This document shows positions 1 through 5,750 of a DNA stretch of 7,709 nucleotides, piece by piece. Location of the stretch: positions 1-7,709 of the forward strand of contig DMKW01000267.1 of NCBI GenBank assembly GCA_003454135.1. Direction: 5' to 3'. Each line of letters starts with the position of its first letter. Position 1 is the first letter of the stretch. Source of the stretch: Microbacteriaceae bacterium (lineage in GTDB: Bacteria; Actinomycetota; Actinomycetes; Actinomycetales; Microbacteriaceae). Position numbers and translations under genes: made by a program. Under the pieces are notes generated by a model that searched no databases, was not told where the DNA came from, and was given only the letters and a program-made list of their open reading frames with translations.

Positions 1-1388
1 GCGCCGATCTGTTCGACCGAGAGCGACGAGGTGTTGGTGGCGAGCACCGCCGTCTCCGAGATGTACTTCTCGACTTCGGCGAAGACGGCCTGTTTCACCT
101 CGAGCTCCTCGAACACCGCCTCGATCACCCAGTCGCAATCGGCGAAGTCGGCCTTGTCGGTCGTGCCGGTGACGAGCGCCGTGAGACGGTTCGCCTCGTC
201 GGGGGAGATGCGCCTCTTGTCGAGGAGCGCGTCGATCTCGTTGTGGATGTACGCCACCCCCTTGTCAACGCGAGCCTGGTCGAGGTCGGTGATGACCACC
301 GGCACCTTTAGGCGGCGCACGAACAGCAGGGCGAACTGGCTTGCCATCAGGCCGGCGCCGATCACGCCCACCTTGGTGACGGGTTTGGCGAGCGCCTTGT
401 CCGGTGTGCCGGCCGGCCGCTTCGCGCGCTTCTGCACGAGGTTGAAGGCGTAGATGCTCGCCCGGAACTGGTCGCCGGAGACGAGTTCGGCGAGGGCCTC
501 GTCTTCGGCGGCGAACCCGGTGGCCCTGTCCGTGTTCTTCGCGGCCTTGATGAGTTCGAGGGCGACGTACGGCGACTTGGCCACCGTGCCGATCTTGGTC
601 TCCAAGGACTTGCGGGCGATGCCGACCGCGACATCCCACTTGACCGCGCGCTCGATCTTGCCCGGCTCGTTCGCGCGCTTGACCTTGATCGACCCCGACA
701 CGACGCCGTCCGCCCACGTGATCGAGTCTTCGAGAAAATTGACCGAGTCGAAGATCGTGTCAGCGATGCCGAGGTCGAAGGCGTCCTGGCCTTTGAGGGT
801 GCGGTTATTCTTGAGCGGGTTCTCAACGATCACCTTGAGGGCGTTTTCGACGCCGATGAGGTTGGGCAGCAGCCACGCGCCACCCCAGCCGGGAATCATG
901 CCGAGGAATACCTCGGGCAGCGCGATCGCGGCGACGTTGCGGTCGACGGTTCGGTAGTCGGCGTTGAGACCGATCTCGAGGCCTCCACCGAGGGCGAGGC
1001 CGTTGATGAACACGAATGACGGCACGCCGAGTTCGCTGAGCGCACCGAGCGTCTGGTGCCCGAGCTGGGCGAGCTGCTTCGCGACCGCCTTATTCGGGAT
1101 GTCGCCGACCTTGCTGAGGTCGGCGCCGGCTGCGAGGATGAACGGCTTGCCGGTGACGGCGACCGCCGCGATCTCGCCCGCCGCCGCGCGCGCCTTCTGG
1201 GCGGCGAGCACATCGCCTAGCTCGAGCAGCGTGAGCGGCCCGAGGGTGCTCGGACGCGTGTGATCGCGACCGTTGTCCAGGGTGATGAGCGCGAGCGTCT
1301 TACCGCCGGAGAGTGGCACGTCTCGCACGTACGAGTGCGTGACGACCTCGTCCTCCGACAGGGCCCGGAGCTCGTCGAACTGCGCCAT
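1..1388 (-). CDS. fadB: Enoyl-CoA hydratase / 3-hydroxyacyl-CoA dehydrogenase, fatty-acid oxidation alpha subunit (3' part cut by window edge)
   Basis: Bifunctional beta-oxidation enzyme: hydrates trans-2-enoyl-CoA, then oxidises 3-hydroxyacyl-CoA with NAD+, in the cytoplasm. 462 residues are visible; relatives are about 700, so roughly a third is missing. The N-terminal crotonase domain (about 1-230) shows an oxyanion-hole segment AAGADL (86-91) and both catalytic glutamates, E138 in GGGLEIG and E159 in LPEVFLGMIPGWGG. A linker leads to the NAD-binding Rossmann domain: GAGLMA at 344-349, an acidic residue at the end of strand 2 (D368) and ATNTSSLS at 450-457. The dehydrogenase catalytic His/Glu lie beyond the edge. 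The third glycine of GxGxxG is Ala349. The ATG overlaps the thiolase stop by one base (TGATG), so translation is probably coupled and the two products probably form one complex. The family call is secure; fadB versus fadJ naming is convention. Confidence 0.95.
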   Translation of the reverse strand, partial: MAQFDELRALSEDEVVTHSYVRDVPLSGGKTLALITLDNGRDHTRPSTLGPLTLLELGDVLAAQKARAAAGEIAAVAVTGKPFILAAGADLSKVGDIPNKAVAKQLAQLGHQTLGALSELGVPSFVFINGLALGGGLEIGLNADYRTVDRNVAAIALPEVFLGMIPGWGGAWLLPNLIGVENALKVIVENPLKNNRTLKGQDAFDLGIADTIFDSVNFLEDSITWADGVVSGSIKVKRANEPGKIERAVKWDVAVGIARKSLETKIGTVAKSPYVALELIKAAKNTDRATGFAAEDEALAELVSGDQFRASIYAFNLVQKRAKRPAGTPDKALAKPVTKVGVIGAGLMASQFALLFVRRLKVPVVITDLDQARVDKGVAYIHNEIDALLDKRRISPDEANRLTALVTGTTDKADFADCDWVIEAVFEELEVKQAVFAEVEKYISETAVLATNTSSLSVEQIG

Positions 1389-2587
1389 CACTTCTTCTTC
1401 CCGTTGTAGAAGGGGTTCTCCCAGATGACGGAGCCACCCTGGCCGAGGCCGATGCACATCGCGGTGAGGCCGTAACGGACATCCGGGCGCTCGGCGAACT
1501 GCGCGGCGAGCTGGATCATCAGTCGGACGCCGGATGACGCGAGCGGGTGGCCGATCGCGATCGCGCCACCCCACTGGTTGACCCTCGGGTCTTCGTCCTC
1601 GATGCCGAAGTGGTCGAGCAGCGAGAGCACCTGCACGGCGAAGGCCTCGTTGAGCTCGAAGAGCCCAATGTCGGTGATGCTGAGTCCCGCTTTCTTGAGG
1701 GCCTTCTCGGTGGACGGCACCGGACCGATCCCCATGATCTCCGGCTCCACACCGGCGAATGCGAAGCTCACGAGCTTCATCTTGGCCGAGAGGCCGAACT
1801 CCTTCGCGGCCGCCTCGCTCGCGAGGAGGCTGATGGTGGCACCGTCATTGAGTCCGGACGAGTTGCCGGCCGTAACGCGACCGTGCGGGCGGAACGGGGT
1901 CTTGAGACCGGCGAGCCCCTCCATGGTCGTCTCGGGGCGGAGGGCCTCGTCGCGCGTCGCGAGCCCCCATCCGCTCTCGCCGCGAGTGGCGACGGGAATG
2001 AGGTCGGGCTGGATCTTGCCGGCGTCGTATGCCGCGGCGGCCTTCTGCTGGCTACGCATCGCGTAGCGGTCGGCGCGCTCCTTGGTGAGCTGCGGAAACC
2101 GATCGTGGATGCGTTCGGCGGTCGAGCCCATGTTGAGGGCCTCCTCGCTGACGAGCTTCTCCGCGAGGAAGCGCGGATTAGGGTCTGCGCCGAAGCCCAT
2201 GGGATGACGCCCCATGTGCTCGACTCCGCCGGCGAGGACGAGGTCGTACGCCCCAAAGGCGATACCGCCGGCGAGCGTGGTGACCGACGTCATGGCACCG
2301 GCGCACATGCGGTCGATGGCGAAACCGGGAACGGACTTGGGCAGGCCGGCCAGGAGGGCCGCGGTGCGTCCGAGGGTGAGACCCTGGTCGCCCTGTTGCG
2401 TGGTGGCCGCGATCGCGACGTCGTCGATGCGATCCTTTGGAACATCCGGGTTGCGGTCGAGCAGACCGACCATTGCTTTGACGACCAGGTCGTCCGCCCT
2501 GGTGTTCCAGTACATTCCCTTTTCGCCGGCGCGTCCGAACGGGGTGCGAACCCCGTCCACGAACACAACTTCATGTCTCTCGGCCAC
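1388..2587 (-). CDS. fadA: Acetyl-CoA C-acyltransferase (thiolase), fatty-acid oxidation beta subunit
   Basis: Cleaves 3-ketoacyl-CoA with CoA to acetyl-CoA and a shortened acyl-CoA, the last step of beta-oxidation. The 399 residues match normal thiolase length. Catalytic residues are all present: nucleophile C95 in DRMCAGAMTSV, N313-E-A-F316, H347 in GGAIAIGHP and C378 in MCIGLGQGGS. The loop GGVEHMGRHPMG (120-131) is also typical. The frame stays open upstream to an ATG at 2716, but those 43 extra residues are unlike thiolase and overlap the ribonuclease D gene. A GGAGG four bases before the GTG at 2587 and the family start (a strand reading VFVDGVRTPFGR at about 8-19) favour the GTG. The gene is coupled to the downstream hydratase/dehydrogenase gene by a one-base overlap. 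Degradative use is inferred from that partner; a biosynthetic thiolase is less likely. Confidence 0.95.
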   Translation of the reverse strand: MAERHEVVFVDGVRTPFGRAGEKGMYWNTRADDLVVKAMVGLLDRNPDVPKDRIDDVAIAATTQQGDQGLTLGRTAALLAGLPKSVPGFAIDRMCAGAMTSVTTLAGGIAFGAYDLVLAGGVEHMGRHPMGFGADPNPRFLAEKLVSEEALNMGSTAERIHDRFPQLTKERADRYAMRSQQKAAAAYDAGKIQPDLIPVATRGESGWGLATRDEALRPETTMEGLAGLKTPFRPHGRVTAGNSSGLNDGATISLLASEAAAKEFGLSAKMKLVSFAFAGVEPEIMGIGPVPSTEKALKKAGLSITDIGLFELNEAFAVQVLSLLDHFGIEDEDPRVNQWGGAIAIGHPLASSGVRLMIQLAAQFAERPDVRYGLTAMCIGLGQGGSVIWENPFYNGKKK

Positions 2588-2591
2588 TATG

Positions 2592-2596
2592 CCTCC
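2592..2596 (-). promoter_or_regulatory. Ribosome binding site of the thiolase gene
   Basis: A full GGAGG core lies four bases before the GTG at 2587. It decides in favour of this GTG over the in-frame ATG at 2716, which lies inside the upstream ribonuclease D gene. The spacing is slightly short but workable. Confidence 0.65.
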
Positions 2597-2616
2597 ACTG
2601 TCTTGGGTCTCGCTCG

Positions 2617-2622
2617 ATCCTA
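2617..2622 (-). promoter_or_regulatory. Possible -10 element (TAGGAT) for the thiolase-dehydrogenase pair
   Basis: TAGGAT in the 73-base gap between ribonuclease D and the thiolase fits the actinobacterial TANNNT pattern. A start about seven bases downstream (near 2610) would leave a leader of roughly 23 bases that still contains the GGAGG site. I see no good -35 match about 17 bases upstream. This is a weak prediction: the pair could instead be transcribed by read-through from ribonuclease D. Confidence 0.3.
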
Positions 2623-2660
2623 GGCTGGCCGATTTTTCGACAGGAATCGTTTGCTTGTTC

Positions 2661-3923
2661 CTACGAATCCGATTCGTCAGTCTGGAGAGGAGTTTGGCTG
2701 GCATCGACAAAGGCATCGAGAACTACCTGTGCGATTGCGTCAATCTGCCAGGGGCGCGCACCGAGATCGACGAGACGATCCTGCACGGCCGCGAGGTCGA
2801 GCGGCGACGGCGGGGCCCAGGCGAGGCGGCGCAGCAGCTCGGGGGTCAGAAGGTTCTCGACGGGGATGCTGAGGTCTGTCGACGCGTCCGTTACCGCAGC
2901 GCGGGCTGACTTGAGCCGTTTGTCGGCTTCCGGGTTGCGATCCGACCAGATCCTGGGCGGAGGCATCGTCTCACCGGGCACGCGCAGCGCGGGCAGGTCG
3001 TCGGTGGTGCTGCCGGCCTCGATGGCCGCCCACCAGCGGGAGAGTTCCGACCGGCTCGCCCTACCGTTGAACTCGCGCATCGCCGCGAGCGCCTGCTTCG
3101 ACTCCGGCATGGCCTTCGCGGCGGCGACGAGCGACGCGTCCGGCACGAGGCGGCCGGGGGCGATGTCGGTTTCGCGCGCGAAAGCGTCACGGGCCTCCCA
3201 CAGCTCGCGCGCGACGGCGAGGTTGCGGGCGCCGCGCACGGTGTGCAGTCCAGAGAGCCGACGCCATCCCTCGCCCTTCGACGGCTTGGCTTCGCGTGAG
3301 AGCACCGCGGCGAACTCCTGGGCGGCGATAGTGGCCTTGCCTGCCTCGTGGAGCAGGCCGGCCATTGCATCCCTGAGGTCCACGAGGAGTTCCACGTCCA
3401 GCGCCGCGTACACGAGCCAGGACTGGGGGAGCGGCCTCGTCGACCAGTCGGCCGCCGAGTGTTCCTTGGCGAGATGGATGCCGAGCAACTCGTCGACCAC
3501 GGTGCCGAGGCCCACCCTGGGGAGTCCGGCGAGCCGCGCGCCGAGCTCCGTGTCGAAGATGCGGGCGGGGTCGAGTCCGACCTCGCGCAGACACGCTAGG
3601 TCCTGGCTTGCGGCGTGCAGCACCCACTCCTCGTCGGCGATCACGGCGTTGAGCTCGGCGAAATCGCCGATGGCCGGCGGGTCGAAAAGAAACACTCCCG
3701 CGCCGCGGCGGAACACCTGGATCAGGTAGGCGCGTTGCGAGTAACGGAAGCCGGATGCCCGCTCGGCGTCGATCGCGATGGGCCCGTGCCCGGCGGCGAT
3801 CGCCTCGACCGCCTGCAGGTACTCCTCGCGGGACTCGATCGCATAGACGAGCGCGTGAGCGGCCTGCTCGACCACCACGGCATCCGGTGGGGTCGGGTCT
3901 TGCTCGGTACTATTCACGTCCAA
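2661..3923 (-). CDS. rnd: Ribonuclease D (DEDDy 3'-5' exoribonuclease with HRDC domain)
   Basis: Predicted metal-dependent 3'-to-5' exoribonuclease that trims structured RNA such as tRNA precursors. Length is 420 residues from the TTG at 3923. The DEDD exonuclease domain (about 35-205) keeps every acidic ligand: D52 and E54 in IAIDAERASG (exo I), D108 in HAASQDLACL (exo II), and Y172 with D176 in YAALDVELL (exo III, the YxxxD form that defines DEDDy). An HRDC domain follows at about 235-300 (LWEARDAFARETD, then GRLVPDASLV). The C-terminal 335-408 looks like a second HRDC-like helical domain, as in other RNase D proteins. The 5' end overlaps the DUF3000 gene by 14 bases. A GTG at 3917, two codons later with a GAG six bases before it, is an equally plausible start (418 residues, 8-base overlap). 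The same gene pairing occurs in Mycobacterium (Rv2680-Rv2681, from memory). Confidence 0.93.
   Translation of the reverse strand: MDVNSTEQDPTPPDAVVVEQAAHALVYAIESREEYLQAVEAIAAGHGPIAIDAERASGFRYSQRAYLIQVFRRGAGVFLFDPPAIGDFAELNAVIADEEWVLHAASQDLACLREVGLDPARIFDTELGARLAGLPRVGLGTVVDELLGIHLAKEHSAADWSTRPLPQSWLVYAALDVELLVDLRDAMAGLLHEAGKATIAAQEFAAVLSREAKPSKGEGWRRLSGLHTVRGARNLAVARELWEARDAFARETDIAPGRLVPDASLVAAAKAMPESKQALAAMREFNGRASRSELSRWWAAIEAGSTTDDLPALRVPGETMPPPRIWSDRNPEADKRLKSARAAVTDASTDLSIPVENLLTPELLRRLAWAPPSPLDLAAVQDRLVDLGARPWQIDAIAQVVLDAFVDASQTPLQTDESDS
2663..2677. repeat. Perfect 15-base palindrome upstream of the thiolase gene
   Basis: Arms of seven bases, ACGAATC and GATTCGT, flank a single central base. 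The site covers the last codons and the first stop-codon bases of ribonuclease D, and lies 75 bases upstream of the thiolase GTG, about 40 bases upstream of the possible -10. Size and symmetry suit a dimeric repressor operator (TetR or GntR type), but it also encodes the end of ribonuclease D and may be chance. Confidence 0.35.
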
Positions 3924-4521
3924 CTCGACGGGCCGCTAGCAAACTGACTCCTTCGACAGCGGGCGGAAGACCCGCCAGCATGCACAACAACTCCCCCCAG
4001 CCTTCCACATGTGCGGTGATGTCATGCGCATCGAAGCCCGTAACGAGCGGCGTCCAGGATGCGCGCACTTCGATCTGGGCGCCGTCGCCCTGGCTCGCGA
4101 GTTCTCCGTAGCCGGTGGAGAGGATCTTCGTCGCGGTGCCGGACGCGGCCATGTACTTGGCGCCGCGCGCGTCGAGGGCGTCGACGAGCCAGGACCAGGC
4201 GACATCGGCGAGGAAGGGGTCGAGACCGATGTCGGTCTCGAGCGGGGCCTGGGCGAAACACACGATACGGAACGCGCCGCCCCAGGCTTCCGGTTCGCTC
4301 GGGTCGTAGAGCAGGATGAACCGTCCGGTGCCCAGGTCTGAGTCCGCCTCGTGCCTGGCCGGCGTCACATCCGCCGCGAGGGCGATGCTGTACGGGGCGA
4401 GATTGCCGGGAGCGGAGATCTCGGTGAGCACGAGCTCGGAACGCAGCTGGGCACGGCGCACGGATTGGAGCGCGGCGGTGAAAACGGCCGGCACCGATTG
4501 TCCTGAGGGTATTTCGGGCAC
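3910..4521 (-). CDS. DUF3000 family protein of unknown function
   Basis: 203 residues from the GTG at 4521. I recognise it as the actinobacterial DUF3000 family from its overall sequence and its position before ribonuclease D. Its function is not known. Features: a helical N-terminus (FTAALQSVRRAQLRSEL, 14-30), a proline/glycine segment (APGNLAPYSIAL), a central block GRFILLYDPSEPEAWGGAFR (66-85), then an acidic segment with WSWLVDAL (109-116) and a C-terminal helix HVEGWGELLCMLAGLPP (171-187). There is no signal peptide or membrane segment, so it is probably cytosolic. It overlaps the ribonuclease D start, so the two are likely co-translated, which hints at a shared role in RNA metabolism (inference). 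A second candidate start, GTG at 4494 (194 residues), has AGGA six bases before it. The upstream GTG has no Shine-Dalgarno but is ideally placed for leaderless expression. Confidence 0.88.
   Translation of the reverse strand: MPEIPSGQSVPAVFTAALQSVRRAQLRSELVLTEISAPGNLAPYSIALAADVTPARHEADSDLGTGRFILLYDPSEPEAWGGAFRIVCFAQAPLETDIGLDPFLADVAWSWLVDALDARGAKYMAASGTATKILSTGYGELASQGDGAQIEVRASWTPLVTGFDAHDITAHVEGWGELLCMLAGLPPAVEGVSLLAARRVGRE
4501..4504 (-). promoter_or_regulatory. Possible internal ribosome binding site in the DUF3000 gene
   Basis: AGGA followed by six bases and then GTG at 4494. This is the best Shine-Dalgarno match near the start of the DUF3000 gene and competes with the leaderless GTG at 4521. 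The two starts differ by nine residues that are not part of the recognisable family block. Confidence 0.35.
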
Positions 4522-4527
4522 GAGTGA

Positions 4528-4533
4528 AGACTA
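4528..4533 (-). promoter_or_regulatory. -10 element for the DUF3000-ribonuclease D genes (leaderless)
   Basis: On the minus strand TAGTCT (TANNNT) has its last T seven bases before the G of the GTG at 4521, the -7 position if transcription begins on that G. No Shine-Dalgarno precedes this GTG, which supports a leaderless mRNA. The first two bases of the hexamer are shared with the opposing -10 element on the plus strand. Confidence 0.5.
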
Positions 4534-4537
4534 AAGT
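4532..4537 (+). promoter_or_regulatory. -10 element for the alpha/beta hydrolase gene (leaderless)
   Basis: TAAAGT (TANNNT; four of six matches to TATAAT) ends seven bases before the G of the GTG at 4544. Transcription starting on that G would give a leaderless message, which agrees with the absence of any Shine-Dalgarno in the 22-base gap. It overlaps the minus-strand -10 element at the central TA (4532-4533). Confidence 0.5.
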
Positions 4538-4543
4538 TCGACT

Positions 4544-5740
4544 GTGGCAGATTCTCGAAGGCACGCCGACCGGGGGTTCCCGTGGTTGGGCGCGAGTCTG
4601 CTGGCAGCGGCGGCGCTCGTCAGCCTTACCGCCGTCGCATCGAGTGTTCTCACACTCGTGGTCGCCCGCAGGGTCGTCACACCGCCGCGGCGTCGTCCTG
4701 AGGACACCATGGTGTTTTCGGTAGACCTCGAGGCGCACACCATCGCGCTGAGCGACTCGCCGGACGCCCTGCTCCCCGGCGAATACGGCTTCTGGTTTGC
4801 GGGAGGCGCCGGCCATGCGAAGCTCGGTGAGATCATCGGCCGGTCCGGTCGTACCGTGACGCGGAAGGTGGTCTCGGTCGATTCGGGAGACCTCGTGGCG
4901 GCCAGGCGCGGTCGCTTCAGCGGCTGGTTCTTCCTCACCCCGGAGCAGCTCGGGGTGCCGTTCGAGGACGTCGAGGTAGCGACCGATCTCGGCCCGGCAC
5001 CCGCGTGGCTCGTGCCGTCGATCGAACCGGGTACGCGTTGGGTGATCCAAGTGCATGGCCGGGCCGCCCGCCGCGCGGAGACGATTCGCGCGATCCCCGT
5101 GTTCCGCGACGCCGGCTACAACTCACTACTGGTCTCGTACCGCAACGACGGCGAAGCGCCGCCGAGCCTTGACGGGCGCTACGGGCTCGGCGACACGGAG
5201 TGGCGGGATGTGGAGTCCGCCATCCAGTTCGCCGTCGATCACGGGGCGACGGATGTCGTGCTCATGGGCTGGTCAATGGGTGGGGCGACCGTACTCCAGG
5301 CCGTGACCCGGTCGAGCCTCGCGGGAATCGTTCGCGGGCTCGTGCTCGACTCGCCCGTGGTGGACTGGGTCACCGCGCTCAAGTTCCAGGGGCAGCTGCT
5401 GCGGTTGCCCGTGCCTGTGCGGTCCGGCGTGATCGCGCTCATCGGCGCGGAGTGGGCTCGGCGGCTCACCGGGCAGGGTGCACCCATCGACTTGCGCCGG
5501 CTCGACTTCGTGCGACGATCGGGCGAACTCGACCTGCCGATCCTGCTCATGCACAGCGACGACGACGGTTTCATCCCGCCCACCGCCTCGCGCGCGCTTG
5601 CCGAGGCGAGACCGGACATTGTGACGTTCGAATCGTTCAGCGGAGCGCACCACACGAAGCTGTGGAACTACGATCCGCCCCGGTGGAACGCCGCGATCAC
5701 GCGGTGGCTCGAGTCGACGCTGCCCGCGCCCGAGCACTGA
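4544..5740 (+). CDS. Membrane-anchored alpha/beta hydrolase (serine esterase/lipase-like)
   Basis: 398 residues. One hydrophobic segment (about 14-40, rich in A/L/V) follows a short charged N-terminus and predicts a membrane anchor or uncleaved signal; there is no lipobox. Residues 55-155 form an unrecognised beta-rich region. The alpha/beta hydrolase core (about 160-395) has nucleophile S244 in the elbow MGWSMGGA, acid D341 in HSDDDGFIPP and base H370 in GAHHTKLWN. H171-G-R after strand 3 probably forms the oxyanion hole. The triad is complete, so it should hydrolyse an ester, amide or thioester, but the substrate cannot be read from the sequence. Membrane topology is uncertain because both flanks of the hydrophobic segment are basic. 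It diverges from the DUF3000 operon by 22 bases and converges on the reductase gene with a 10-base gap. The GTG start is kept because the next ATG (codon 56) would remove the anchor. Confidence 0.9.
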   Translation: MADSRRHADRGFPWLGASLLAAAALVSLTAVASSVLTLVVARRVVTPPRRRPEDTMVFSVDLEAHTIALSDSPDALLPGEYGFWFAGGAGHAKLGEIIGRSGRTVTRKVVSVDSGDLVAARRGRFSGWFFLTPEQLGVPFEDVEVATDLGPAPAWLVPSIEPGTRWVIQVHGRAARRAETIRAIPVFRDAGYNSLLVSYRNDGEAPPSLDGRYGLGDTEWRDVESAIQFAVDHGATDVVLMGWSMGGATVLQAVTRSSLAGIVRGLVLDSPVVDWVTALKFQGQLLRLPVPVRSGVIALIGAEWARRLTGQGAPIDLRRLDFVRRSGELDLPILLMHSDDDGFIPPTASRALAEARPDIVTFESFSGAHHTKLWNYDPPRWNAAITRWLESTLPAPEH

Positions 5741-5750
5741 TCGCTCGCCG

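Noticed and set aside
31..957. Plus-strand frames of 140 and 167 codons opposite the dehydrogenase gene.
   Set aside because: Ser/Arg/Ala-rich translations over a strand whose opposite frame carries intact hydratase and dehydrogenase motifs.
1547..2623. Long plus-strand open frame (358 codons) opposite the thiolase gene.
   Set aside because: The thiolase frame has all catalytic residues and the correct length. The antisense frame gives a low-complexity product rich in Glu, Gly and Arg with no family resemblance, as expected of a GC-rich shadow frame.
2588..2716. 43-residue N-terminal extension of the thiolase from an ATG at 2716.
   Set aside because: It overlaps ribonuclease D by 56 bases, is unlike any thiolase N-terminus, and the GTG at 2587 has a GGAGG and gives the standard length.
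4022..5056. Minus-strand open frame of 344 codons spanning the DUF3000 gene and the hydrolase 5' region.
   Set aside because: It crosses the divergent promoter gap and overlaps two genes with clear family matches. Its product is arginine-rich and composition-driven.
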